From positions 34,489,294-34,553,293 of the forward strand of contig JACMZG010001908.1 in NCBI GenBank assembly GCA_018340805.1: 64,000 nucleotides of DNA, in the 5' to 3' direction. The notes under the pieces were generated by a model. The model was not told the DNA's origin and did not search any database. It saw only the letters and a program-made list of their open reading frames with translations. This DNA is from Microvelia longipes. Lineage: Eukaryota > Arthropoda > Insecta > Hemiptera > Veliidae. Shown piece by piece: positions 8,958 to 20,200 of the stretch; the stretch's first letter is position 1; every line of letters begins with the position of its first letter. A program made the translations under genes and the position numbers.

Positions 8958-11900
8958 ATTTTTAGGGAACTGGGGTTTAGGGGGCTGTTGAAACTGATGT
9001 AATATTAGGCCTTTAATCTTCGAAAATTAGGAAACAGGAGTTTAGGGGGCTGTTGAAACTGATGTAATATTAGGGCTTAAATCTTCGAAAATTAGGAACC
9101 AGAGTTTAGGGGCTGTTGAAACTGATGTAATATTAGGGCTTAAAATCTTTCAAAATTAGGAACAGGAGTTTAGGGGGCTGTTGAAACTGATGTAATATTA
9201 GGGCTTAATCTTCGGAAAATTAGGGAACAGGAGTTTAGGAGGCTGTTGAAACTGATGTAATATTAGGGCTTAAATCTTTCAAAATTAGGGAACTGGGTTT
9301 AGGGGGCTGTTGAAACTGATGTAATATTAGGCTTAATTTTAAACTGATGTCATATTAGGGCTTAAATCTTCGAAAATTAGGGACAGGAGTTTAGGGGCTG
9401 TTGAACTGATGTAATTAGAGCTTAAATCTCCACAATTTAGGGAATAAGGTTTAGGGGCTGTTGAAACTGATGTAATATTAGGGCTTAAATCTTCGAAAAT
9501 TAGGAAAAGAGTTTAGGGGGCTGTTGAAACTGATGTAATATTAGGGCTTAAATCTTCGAAAATTAGGAAACAGGAGTTTAGAAGGCTGTTCAAACTGATG
9601 TAATATTAGGGCCTAAATCTCCGAAATTTAGGGAATAAGAGTTTAGGGGGCTGTTGAAACTGATGTAATATTAGGGCTTAAATCTTCGAAAATTAGGGAA
9701 CAGGAGTTTAGGGGGCTGTTGAAACTGATGTAATATTAGGGCTTAAATCTTCGCAAATTAGGGAACAGGAGTTTAGAGGGCTGTTGAAACTAATGTAATA
9801 TTAGGGCTTAAATCTTCGAAAATTAGGGAACAGGAGTTTAGGGGGCTGTTGAAACTGATGTAATATAAGGGCTTAAATCTTCGAAAATTAGGGACAGGAG
9901 TTTAGGGGGCTGTTGAAACTGATGTAATATTAGGGTTTAAATCTTGGAAAATTAGGGAACAGGAGTTTTAGGGGGCTGTTGAAACTGATATAATATTAGG
10001 GCTTAAATCATTTAAATTAGAAACAGGAGTTTAGGGGCTGTGAAACTGATGTAATATTAGGCTTAAATCTTTCAAAATTAGGGAACAGGAATTTAGGGGG
10101 CTGTTGAAACTGATGTAATATTAGGGCTTGAATCTTCGAAAATTAGGGAACAGGAGTTTAGGAGGCTGTTGAAACTGATGTAATATTAGGGCTTAAATCT
10201 TTCAAAATTAGGGAACTGGAGTTTAGGGGCTGTTGAAACTGATGTAATATTAGGCTTAAATCTTCGAAAATTAGGGAACAGGAGTTTAGAGGGCTGTTGA
10301 AACTGATGTCATATTAGGGCTTAAATCTTCGAAAATTAGGGAACAGGAGTTTAGGGGGCTGTTGAAACTGATGTAATATTAGGGCTTAACTTCGAAAATT
10401 AGGGATAGAGTTTAGGGGGCTGTTGAATGATGTAATATTAGGCCTTTAATCTTCGAAATTAGGAAACAGGAGTTTAGGGGCTGTTGAAACTGATGTAATA
10501 TTAGGGCTTAAATCTTTTAAAATTAGGGAACAGGAGTTTAGGGGGCTGTTGAAACTAATGTAATATTAGGGCTTAAATCTTCGAAAATTAGGGAACAGGA
10601 GTTTAGGGGGCTGTTGAAACTGATGTAATATTAGGGCTTAAATCTTCGCAAATTAGGGAACAGGAGTTTAGAGGGCTGTTGAAACTAATGTAATATTAGG
10701 GCTTAAATCTTCGAAAATTAGGGAACAGGAGTTTAGGGGGCTGTTGAAACTGATGTAATATAAGGGCTTAAATCTTCGAAAATTAGGGAACAGGAGTTTA
10801 GGGGGCTGTTGAAACTGATGTAATATTAGGGTTTAAATCTTGGAAAATTAGGGAACAGGAGTTTTAGGGGGCTGTTGAAACTGATATAATATTAGGGCTT
10901 AAATCATTTAAAATTAGAAAACAGGAGTTTAGGGGGCTGTTGAAACTGATGTAATATTAGGGCTTAAATCTTTTAAAATTAGGGAACAGGAGTTTAGGGG
11001 GCTGTTGAAACTAATGTAATATTAGGGCTTAAATCTTCGAAATTAGGGATCAGGAGTTTAGGGGGCTGTTGAAACTGATGTAATATTAGGCTTAAATCTT
11101 CGAAAATGAGGAACAGGAGTTTAGAGGGCTGTTGAAACTGATGTAATATTAGGGCCTAAATCTCCGAAATTTAGGGAATAAGAGTTTAGGGGGCTGTTGA
11201 AACTAATGTAATATTAGGGTTAAATCTTCGAAAATTAGGGAACAGGAGTTTAGGGGGCTGTTGAAACTGATATAATATTAGGGCTTGAATCTTTTAAAAT
11301 TAGAAAACAGGAGTTTAGGGGGCTGTTGAAACTGATGTAATATTAGGGCTTAAATCTTTTAAAATTAGGGAACAGGAGTTTAGGGGGCTGTTGAAACTAA
11401 TGTAATATTAGGGCTTAAATCTTCGAAAATTAGGGATCAGGAGTTTAGGGGGCTGTTGAAACTGATGTAATATTAGGGCTTAAATCTTCGAAAATGAGGA
11501 AACAGGAGTTTAGAGGGCTGTTGAAACTGATGTAATATTAGGGCTTAAATCTTTTAAAATTAGGGAACAGGAGTTTAGGGGGCTGTTGAAACTAATGTAA
11601 TATTAGGGCTTAAATCTTCGAAAATTAGGGAACAGGAGTTTAAGGGGCTGTTGAAACTGATGTAATATTAGGGCTTAAATCTCCGAAAATATGGGAACAG
11701 GAGTTTAGAGGGCTGTTGAAACTGATGTAATATTAGGGCCTAAATCTTCGAAAATTAGGGAACAGGAGTTTAGGGGGCTGTTGAAACTGATGTAATATTA
11801 GGGCCTAAAATCTTCGAAATGAGGAAACAGGAGTTTAGAGGGCTGTTGAAACTGATGTAATATTAGGGCTTAAATCTTCGAAAATTAGGGAATAAGAGTT

Positions 11901-12470
11901 TAGGGGGCTGTTGAAACTGATGTAATATTAGGCCTTTAATCTTCGAAAATTAGGAAACAGGAGTTTAGGGGGCTGTTGAAACTGATGTAATATTAGGGCT
12001 TAAATCTTTTAAAATTAGGGAACAGGAGTTTAGGGGGCTGTTGAAACTAATGTAATATTAGGGCTTAAATCTTCGAAAATTAGGGAACAGGAGTTTAGGG
12101 GGCTGTTGAAACTGATGTAATATTAGGGCTTAAATCTCCGAAAATAAGGGAACAGGAGTTAAGAGGGCTGTTGAAACTGATGTAATATTAGGGCTTAAAT
12201 CTTCGAAAATTAGGGAACAGGAGTTTAGGGGGCTGTTGAAACTGATGTAATATTAGGGCTTAAATCTCCGAAAATAAGGGAACAGGAGTTTAGAGGGCTG
12301 TTGAAACTGATGTAATATTAGGGCTTAAATCTTCGAAAATTAGGGAACAGGAGTTTAGGAGGCTGTTGAAACTGATGTAATATTAGGGCTTAAATCTTCG
12401 AAAATTAGGGAACAGGAGGTTAGGGGGCTGTTGAAACTGATATAATATTAGGGCTTAAATTGCCAAAAAT
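8958..12470. repeat. 65-bp minisatellite, about 54 copies
   Basis: The array repeats a unit that starts TTAGGGCTTAAATCTTCGAA, passes through TTAGGGAACAGGAG and TTTAGGGGGCTGTTGAAACT, and ends GATGTAATA. Variants (CTTTTAAAATT for CTTCGAAAATT, ACTAATG for ACTGATG, CCGAAATTTAGGGAATAAG) recur in ordered blocks, so higher-order duplication has occurred. A distinctive pair of units (GGAGTTTTAGG with ACTGATATAA and AATCATTTAAA) occurs near 9961 and again near 10857. Units before about 10450 carry many single-base deletions; later units are more uniform. No coding frame. Confidence 0.95.
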
Positions 12471-12650
12471 TATAGAATGGGTTTATATGTACAGATTGCT
12501 TTCCCTTAGTTAGCAGCATTGGATAATATTGCTTAGCAACCAATGAGGTTTGGCTGTTTTAAATCGTAGGCATATTTTATGATCTAGGATTGACCTCATT
12601 AGCTTTATTGTATTTTTTAAATGGAAATTAAAAATGATTAGCATATTTAA
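12471..12650. other. Short unique segment after the minisatellite
   Basis: No gene or element recognised. Confidence 0.35.
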
Positions 12651-13284
12651 TATATTCATAACACAAGAGTCACAGGGGCCCAATACTCTAAGGTAGGGTC
12701 TAAAAAGCTCATAGAGGCAAATGTTTTTAAAAATATTCTATTCCCTAAATTTAGATCCTTCAAGGCCCCCTTTATACTTATTCTTCATACTTGGGCCTAT
12801 AAAAGTCCCAAACAGAAAACTAAGGCCTTAAAGGGTCCTTGACATACTTGATCAGGGCTCTAGAGCAGTTGAAGGGACCTTAAGATTATGAAAAAATAGT
12901 TTACTTAAAAATTTAATTTAAATGAATAAACTTAAGTTTTACTTAAGTTTATTTTATTTTTACTTATTTATTTTATTTACTTAAGTTTATCTTTATTTAT
13001 TTAAATAAAATAATACTTTTGATTTAATTTGATTAAATATGAAATTAAAGGTAAATAAATATAATTAAGTATAAATTATAAATAAATTGATAAATACAAT
13101 TAAGTATAAATTATAAATAAATTGTATAAATACAATTAATAATTGCTATAATCATTAATACTACTCTAATTAAAAGTAGACCCCTCTGAAAAGCAAAATA
13201 GGAACCCCCCCCCCCATTGGCCCCTTGAGATGTAGGTTTGGGCACTTTTAGGCTCCTGGGGCCAATTGGCTCAGTCCGCCACTG
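12651..13284. mobile_element. Non-autonomous hAT-like element, copy 1
   Basis: Shares GGGGCCCAATACTCTAAGGT and derived blocks (TTGATCAGGGCTCTAGAGCA) with the copies at 45680-46440 and 61055-61870. All contain runs of C and AGGCC/GGGCC-rich text near the right end. This copy ends TCAGTCCGCCACTG, the complement of a CAGTGGCGGACTGA-type terminal repeat as found in hAT transposons. The left end is not clear and no transposase frame survives. Confidence 0.5.
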
Positions 13285-13977
13285 GTAAAAGTAATAATAG
13301 TGCCAGCATTTATAATATTAATGGTAGTATTAGTAGTTGGAGCAATTGTATTATTAGTCATATGAGTAATGTTTTTATTACTTTATTGTTGAATTGATAA
13401 TATTAAACAAAGAGGAGATGTCACTACTATTTCTAAATCTACAAAATTTTAACATTAACCATTATATAATATTAACACAATTATTGATAATGCTTCTAAT
13501 ACTACTCCTTTTATTAAAATAACACAAACTATTGTAATAATAATAATAGTATTATTATTACAGGATTCATTGCAGTGTAAACTCCTACTACTAATACTAC
13601 CAATAATACTAATAATACAATAGTGATAATAAGAGTAGTAAATTCATAAATTTAATATGACTGATTTTGAAAGATTGAAAGTCATGCTTATTGATTGACA
13701 GCTGAGTTAAGTCAACTCAATCATCAATCATGAGTCAGAAGTTAATCAGTTGTATGTAAGAGTGAAGGTACTCTTCACTCTTATATATTATGTGTATATT
13801 TATAAATTTCAACTGTATTAGTCTATCAAATATTTAAGAGCCTAGTATTTAAGCTATCATAAGTAATATCTAATATTTAAGCTATTATGTCTTTTTTAAT
13901 TATTAAATAACAACATTTACATTTAAAACAATCTATAACCTCCGTTCCAAGAAGTTATTTTTTAATGATTTAATGTT
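13285..13977. other. AT-rich region with simple trinucleotide-like repeats
   Basis: Many ATT/AAT/TAG triplets (TAATAATAATAGTATTATT) between 13300 and 13650. There is a short imperfect dyad around 13676-13745 (AAGTCATGCTTATTGATTGAC, CAATCATGAGTCAGAAG). No gene seen. Confidence 0.35.
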
Positions 13978-14172
13978 TTGCGCTACGAGATAACCAAGGC
14001 ACACATTAATCTTGTCAAAGCAAGAAGCAGAATAGAATTTACACCTGCCGTTCAAATTCCAAACATTGATGAACATTTAATAAAAATGTATCTTTGGATG
14101 CGGTCCGATTGTTTTTTTTTTGGACTCCTGCTACAAAAATTGACATTTTATTTTATAAATTTTACAGTCTGA
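13978..14172 (+). CDS. Unrecognised open frame (possible exon or transposon fragment)
   Basis: A 64-codon frame opening at a TTG. The first two-thirds look protein-like (RYEITKAHINLVKARSRIEF, then VQIPNIDEHLIKMYLWM); the last third is hydrophobic and T-rich and may be intronic. No start codon context, promoter or domain is evident. Confidence 0.2.
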   Translation: MRYEITKAHINLVKARSRIEFTPAVQIPNIDEHLIKMYLWMRSDCFFFGLLLQKLTFYFINFTV

Positions 14173-14280
14173 GACCATAGAGAAAATATTACATTTATAA
14201 AAGGAAAGTTACAAAATATTTTAACAATAAAAATGAATATTTAAATAAAATAATAAACAGAATTATAAAAAATAGTATCA

Positions 14281-14400
14281 CAACCTCCTGGGCATGAGGT
14301 AAAACTGCATCCACTGGTACCTGAATTATGCAGAGTACCGGGTCTGGTCAGAGCAGGTTCTACCGGGCCTGACGGTTAAAGAAGCATTTCCGGCTCTCAG
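14281..14400. repeat. GC-rich insertion, possible SINE remnant
   Basis: An abrupt GC-rich island in AT-rich DNA (ACCTCCTGGGCATGAGGTAA ... CAGAGCAGGTTCTACCGGGC). GGTTCTACCGG loosely resembles a polymerase III B box (GGTTCRANNCC). No convincing A box or tail, so the class is uncertain. Confidence 0.25.
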
Positions 14401-15405
14401 AAAAAAGTATTACAAAACAACAAGAAGTACAAAAACAATTATCATCATTTGAAATAAAACTTGTCTTAACTTAAAAATACTATTTATATCAAACAATTAT
14501 TATAATTAGAAATATAACTTTTCATAACTAAAATTAAAAATACTTTTCATATCATACAGCAAAAGAGATAAACAAATTTAGAATAAACAAACAAAAATAA
14601 ATTATCACAATCATTAAAACCACAAATAATATAAATCAACTAATTATAAATACTACAAATCAACTTATGGTGTTATTTTAATAAAAAATAAAATATATTA
14701 AAAGAATAATTTTACGTTAAAAGCCACTGTTAGTACCATTATTTGGTAATTTACTTTTTTCTAATAAATAAACAAGTGTTCATAAGAATAATTTAAAATG
14801 TGTCTCTGTATCTTGACTTTGAAAATAATAATAATAATATAATCACTGTCCGTGGAGTGGACTTGGAGTTCAGAAGAGTGGCATTACTAGGGGTATAACT
14901 TATTAACTTTTAAAATATCAAAAATATTTGCTTGATAAAAAGTTTTCTAATGATTTTTGTGTTTCCAATGATATTGTTTGAGTGTTAAGATTTTTTTATT
15001 ACTATGAGACATCTGTGGCTAGCACAGTTCTCTAAATATTTATATGAATGTATGTGAACTTTTCTTGTAAGCATGCTAGCTTAAATAGCAATATTTTTAG
15101 CTCCTATTATTTTTAAGCCTATTGGTAGGGAAGCCTCGTTCCATGATTGGCATCTTGTTATTGCTATGATTAGCAATTAATTAACTAGATTATTTGTTAT
15201 ATTAATTAACCATTAATTAATGCAACCAGATTATCGGTGAATACCAGTTTCACACTCAACTAATTAAAGACTGTAGTAATAAGAGCCTGATTCTTTATTT
15301 AAAATCCTAGAATATTCAAAATATTAATACATGAAATATTGAAAACTTTTATTCCACCAATAATTAATAATAATAATTAATACACAGTAATAAATAATAT
15401 AATAT
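14401..15405. other. AT-rich DNA with no recognised gene
   Basis: Nothing beyond AT-rich sequence and short AAT/TAA runs is visible in this stretch. Confidence 0.4.
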
Positions 15406-15426
15406 AAATAAATAAATAAATATATA

Positions 15427-15491
<65 letters not shown>

Positions 15492-15499
15492 TTATTTAT

Positions 15500-15553
<54 letters not shown>
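15406..15553. repeat. (AAAT)n then (TA)n microsatellite
   Basis: A short AAAT tract (15406-15420) runs into about 130 bp of TA dinucleotides with a few TTA interruptions. It can extrude cruciforms and is prone to length error in assemblies. Confidence 0.95.
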
Positions 15554-15560
<7 letters not shown>

Positions 15561-16017
15561 TAAAAGCAGAATTCTGATTGTCTCCAAACTAATCCTATGA
15601 TTAAATAAACTTGCCACCACTAGTATTGCCAACTAATTAGGACATTAATTGCTTCCACGGTTGTTTAGAAATATGGATATTAAGTATTAGTAGTCAATTA
15701 TAAAATATAAGTATATAGGTAAAAAATAGGAGCTAGTAGAGAAACCGCTCATGTTTTTTTCTTTTTTGTAAATACTGTATGATTATATTCTACATTTATT
15801 TTGTATTACCATGATAACTTAAGAACATAAATGAAACCTTTATTTATTTAAGTAAATCAAAGTTAAATTTATTTAACTTCATAGATCTTTCATTGAACTG
15901 AACAATTTAAGAAATTCTTCCAAATAGTCCAGGTAACTAAGTAACCTAGAGGTCAAGAGTTCAAATCCAGCCTAGGGGGAATCTTAATATGAAGTTATCC
16001 CAAGTTATCACTTGGGA
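15554..16017. other. Unique AT-rich segment with a tRNA-like 3' half
   Basis: Near 15950-15977 the sequence CAAGAGTTCAAATCCAGCC contains an AGTTCAAATCC B-box-like core, as in tRNA-derived SINEs. A matching A box or cloverleaf was not found, so no tRNA is called. The stretch otherwise shows nothing. Confidence 0.3.
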
Positions 16018-17125
16018 CGTCTCTGGTGGATGGTGCTGGACTAGCCAGAGTGGTGAGCCTTAAGCTAGAATCTGGTGATGCTTGATGAGACTGATTGAAC
16101 ATGGGCAGGCTAAGTGTGACTAATTATGTGATCAGAGGAGCCAGTAAGACTGAATGAACTTCGCAGGCACCAGCCAGAGCACTGAGTTTGGATAAAGTCT
16201 GGTTGGGCTAGTCCTGAACTGAGCATACTGTGGACTAGTCATTTGTGCCGCCATGTACAGAGAGTGGGCTTCCTAGATAATTGAGTGTGTACAAACTATG
16301 GGGTCAATTAGTTGAGTAGGGGAAAACGGTTATATGACCATATGAGTTTTAAGAGTTAAAAAATACTATTACAATAGAAAATAAATTTCCAGAGAACAAG
16401 TGACATGAGAGAATTTGTTTACAAAGATTATTGTGGGAGAGAAATGAACATTCCTATTGGTTAGTTAAGCATTTTAGTTATCAGGGGGTTAACTTTTGTT
16501 TTAACAGGATCACTGCTTTTCAACACTTGATTATTAAAGCCCTAATTCAATTGATAACTTAAAATAAATTGAAAATATAGATAATTAAGTATTCAGAAAT
16601 TTAAAACCGGGATTTATTTTAAAATACCCTAAAAACTTTTTTAGTTTTCTTTCGTTAAGACTATATGCTAAAAAAATAAGTTTTTTTTGGATTTAATATT
16701 TGTCAATATTAAAAATATTGTTTTTATATTTGTAATATTGTATATTTGTAATATTTGTATTTTTAAAAACATCCTGTTTTTTTATCCTTAAACCCATAGG
16801 GTCATATTAGCATTCTCTCTCCCTCAACTAATCGACCCCAGAGTTTGTACGTACTTAACCATCTAGGAACCACACTCTCCGAACATGTTCATCTAGTCCA
16901 TCTAGACTAGCTAGGCTCCCCGCTCTGGCTAGCGCTGACTATTAGTTCACAGTGTTCTCAGTTAATCCAGTCTTACTAGCTCCTCTGATTACATAATTAG
17001 TCTCACTTAACCCTCCCTCGTTTAACCAGTCTCACTAATCTCATCAGTTCCTCTAACATCACCAGACTCTAGCTAGGCTCACCACTCTGGCTAGTCCAGC
17101 GCTACCCAACAGAGAACTCTAGCAA
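16018..17125. mobile_element. Large foldback element with arms of about 310-330 bp
   Basis: The left arm (about 16018-16345) is the diverged reverse complement of the right arm (about 16795-17125). Matching blocks include CTGGACTAGCCAGAGTGGTG near 16037 versus CACCACTCTGGCTAGTCCAG near 17080, and CTAATTATGTGATCAGAGGA versus TCCTCTGATTACATAATTAG. The centre is AT-rich with no transposase. Arms differ at perhaps one base in five, so the insertion is old or the arms are evolving apart. Confidence 0.7.
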
Positions 17126-17211
17126 CACCCCAACGTCAGCATCCACAAACTCATTCTACACCCCTGACATGAAAGTCAAAGTTCCGCAGTGCTACAAGGA
17201 GAAGTCTGTCT

Positions 17212-17419
17212 TCAAGAACTGAGCACTTCGTTCCTAGTCACTGATGTTATTCGTGCCCTTGGGTCACTTTCACAGACTAAGTTTTTGGACATACGAAGGC
17301 ACATCTCCATCAGCCGCAGAACCTTCACTTTGTGAGCTGGGGACAATAAAATTGTGGATCCAGACAGGTGAAACAGAAACCAACCCTGCATTTGTGTATT
17401 AGCAGCCAAGGAAACCATG
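17212..17419. other. Moderately GC-rich segment, coding status unclear
   Basis: All three frames on one strand and one on the other (68 codons from an ATG at 17418) are partly open because GC is higher here. Frames on both strands look plausible (for example GTIKLWIQTGETETNPAFVY on +), which means none can be trusted. Probably transposon-derived. Confidence 0.2.
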
Positions 17420-17518
17420 TAAAACCTTGGCTGGCTTGGCCGTCCTTGAATTCAAGAACTCCTGAATGTACAGTACAAGGGATAACCTCATATTAAGGTC
17501 CTCCCCCTCCTGGTCGAG
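17420..17518 (+). repeat. 99-bp exact direct repeat, copy A
   Basis: Begins TAAAACCTTGGCTGGCTTGG and ends CCCCCTCCTGGTCGAG. It appears base-for-base again at 18168-18266. The copies are 649 bp apart. They could be termini of a small element, but lack the TG...CA ends of LTRs. Confidence 0.85.
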
Positions 17519-18167
17519 GATCTACTGGACTTAGTTAACATCCTGTAATACTCGTTACCTTGTTTTAGGTTGCCGAAGAAGCTCAAGGATTATGAGGTGG
17601 GCGTCTATTGTTGAGGATGACCTTATAGAGACATGATCCGGAAAATCCTTGTTTCCTTATCAGCCTGTTTTTGGAGGGGTTTACGGAACAATGCTTTGTT
17701 TTAGAAACTTTGATAAAGGTGATTATTTGTTTGTAGTAGTAATATTATTATTAAGGGAAGGAGTTTAGACCTAATGCACTACCACTTAATGTCTGCTTAC
17801 TTGAAGTAACTCTTATTTTTAATAAAAGGGTAATTGCACTATTCACCTGACATAATCCACCCTCTCATATGGTCCTCATTATCCTTTATTTGGATTTGAA
17901 AATCTTATAATTCTTTTAAAATCTCTTGTATTTATTTTAAATGCATAATATATTTATTATTAAATTATTTATCATGAATTTCAAATAAATACAAGAGATT
18001 CAATTACACTCTAAAATAAACTACTTTTAATATTTATAATATGCACAATGCATTATACATACATTAAATAATTTGTTTGCTGTTTAAATTCTGTACTCCA
18101 TGGTCACAACCAAATTTTTTATGTATCAGCATTCCTAAATTTGTCTTAACCAACAACACATAAACCT
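17519..18167. other. Spacer between the two 99-bp repeats
   Basis: Contains an inverted pair around 17930-18000 (AATCTCTTGTATTTATTTAA / ATTTCAAATAAATACAAGAG). No gene recognised. Confidence 0.4.
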
Positions 18168-18266
18168 TAAAACCTTGGCTGGCTTGGCCGTCCTTGAATT
18201 CAAGAACTCCTGAATGTACAGTACAAGGGATAACCTCATATTAAGGTCCTCCCCCTCCTGGTCGAG
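18168..18266 (+). repeat. 99-bp exact direct repeat, copy B
   Basis: Second copy of the repeat at 17420-17518, same orientation, with no difference seen by eye. Such identity implies a recent duplication, gene conversion or an assembly artefact. Confidence 0.85.
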
Positions 18267-18690
18267 TTTAAAAAGATAATTAATTTTCAAAATTCATTGT
18301 ACTTTGTTAGATTTTCTTAATTATCATAATGTCTCAGATTTTCCGTGAGTCATCATAATTTCAGCACTGCCACATGTTATTAAAAGAGTAAGCTTACAAA
18401 ATAATTTTCTTTGAGAAACACTGATAAATAATTTTCCCTGTACACGGTGGAATTGAATGATATAAAATTTTCTAAAATGCTTTAAACTACATGGTTCCCT
18501 CGTTTATTAAACCCCATTAGTTATTCCTCTTAGTTAAACATCATAGCTCCTTTGGCTAATGTGTTTCCTCTCAAATATTTATATTAGAATCTTTCTATTA
18601 TAATCGTTCTTTATTTGCTTTCAGGTGTCTTAATGCAAATGAGTAAATTTAGATATTCTGTAAATCACTGGACTGAAGCCATCCTGATAT
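18267..18690. other. AT-rich DNA with no recognised gene
   Basis: Nothing seen on either strand. Confidence 0.4.
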
Positions 18691-19086
18691 TACAGTCTAT
18701 CGTTTAGTTTAAAAATCCCCAAGGTCATAAGTATTTTGGGGATTGACCAATCAGAGAAGCCGCTGCCAACCTCTTACTTAAAAAGAGAAAAAAATCCCTA
18801 CCACAATAACCACTGTAGGGAAAAAACCTTCTTCCTGGCAATCATTCACTTTGTTTGTGGTTCTTCTTTTAATTACATCGTTTTGAAATCTACTTTCAAA
18901 TTAATCTTAAAATGATATTTAAAAATAAAACTACACAAAAAAATATCGCCAAGAAAATACGGGTAAAATAACCTGATTTGTTTACATAGTTTTTCCTGCT
19001 CCCATCTTGTAGGGATTTTTTTCTCTTAAGAATCAGTGGTGTCTAAACTGACCTGTCAAGATTTTTAAACTAAACGATTGACTGTA
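18691..19086. mobile_element. MITE copy 2, opposite orientation to 5263-5670
   Basis: Starts TACAGTCTATCGTTTAGTTT and ends with the complement of TACAGTCAATCGTTTAGTTT, both followed by AAAAATC. TA borders as in copy 1. The TIRs here match each other better than those of copy 1, and the internal blocks (GGGGATTGACCAATCAGAGA, AACCTGATTTGTTTACA) match copy 1 inverted. Confidence 0.8.
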
Positions 19087-19189
19087 CATAATGTTTAAGT
19101 TTACTTATCATTAGATTAGCTTGTTTGAAACAATATTTGTTAGAGTAAGGTAGTATCTAATTTCATTTAAAAAAAATGAATGGGTGAAA

Positions 19190-19540
19190 TGAAGAAATAA
19201 ATTTTATCTCCAGACAGTGATTAATGTTAGGGAGTAAAGAAGCACTTTTCAATCCCAAGGGAGAAATAGTGTTTCCTATTATTGGATTATTAGAGCCTAT
19301 TATATCAATTTTTTTAGGGGAGTGGTATTCTCTAAATTTATACAGGTTACCCATAGAGGAAGGTATACTTCCTGTGTGGTGACCGATCAATAGAAGTTGT
19401 TTGGAGCAATAAAAAAAAATTGATTTTTTGGGGGGCAGCACCCCCAAAATTTATAAGGAGTTACGACCCAAAAAAATAGAATGAAGTACAATAAAACGTG
19501 TTAAAATAAAATCAAAGTCTGGAGATAAAATCTTTTATGC
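19190..19540. mobile_element. Small TIR element
   Basis: TTTTATCTCCAGAC near 19202 is matched by its complement GTCTGGAGATAAAA near 19517-19530. The space between includes a frame of 94 codons on the - strand (19163-19447) that overruns the left TIR and shows no domain, so I treat it as incidental. Confidence 0.45.
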
Positions 19541-19579
19541 ACTTTGGGAGTAAAATGCTATTTTCCCTGTTGCAATTAC

Positions 19580-19690
19580 CCTCCTCGGCTTTGCCTCGGG
19601 ATTTAATAATCATAATTCCCTCGGCTTCACCTCGGGAGTTAAATATTTTTGTTCCCTTGGCTGACGCCTCAGGAACCAACTAACTGCTCA
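19580..19690. repeat. Three tandem CCTCGGCTTTGCCTCGGGA-type units
   Basis: CCTCGGCTTTGCCTCGGGA, CCTCGGCTTCACCTCGGGA and CTTGGCTGACGCCTCAGGA follow one another about 35-40 bp apart. Each unit is itself an inner direct repeat (CCTCGG...CCTCGG), the same design as the GCGAGC-GAA-GCGAGC motif elsewhere in this window. Confidence 0.6.
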
Positions 19691-20200
19691 GGGAAATAAT
19701 AGTTTTCTTTACTCCCTTGGTGCATAAATAACTATTAAAAATGTTTATGTCATTCCTATTTAAAAGAAACTATTGTTTAAATTACATTTATACAGTTGCC
19801 TTAATAGAATGAGGCCTCAGTTAATTTATTTCTGAGTAAGTCTTTCATTTTATTCATAATTTTCATTTTATTTCAGTCTTATTTATTGACTGCTTATATC
19901 TTGCATAAGATTTAGCTCTTAAATATCCAGTTAAATCCTGATTTAGTCACATTTTATTTAATCGGCGTTAATCCATTTATTTTTCAACTTGATGATCATT
20001 GCTACTACGTATAGTCTCTTTTTAATTATTACCTTTGTTAATTGTATAAGTTGGTATTTAGTTGTTTTTAGATATGTTGTATGGTTAAGGATCCCATCCT
20101 CTGTTTTTTAACAACACACATATTAATGATTTGTAGATAAGCAACTTTTCTTTGTCATATTTCATGTATTGTTATTAACATCTTATCTTATGTCATTATT
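19691..20200. other. AT-rich DNA with no recognised gene
   Basis: Nothing supported. Confidence 0.4.

Noticed and set aside
8958..12470. CRISPR array
   Set aside because: Units are contiguous 65-bp repeats without unique spacers, in an insect genome.
8958..12470. True telomere
   Set aside because: TTAGGG words are embedded in a complex unit and single-copy sequence lies on both sides.
15930..15980. tRNA-like sequence with a B-box core
   Set aside because: No A box, anticodon arm or full cloverleaf.
17212..17418. A 68-codon - strand frame from ATG
   Set aside because: The + strand has equally plausible frames over the same bases, so coding direction cannot be decided.
19163..19447. A 94-codon - strand frame
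   Set aside because: Overlaps a TIR element and its first part is low complexity; no domain.
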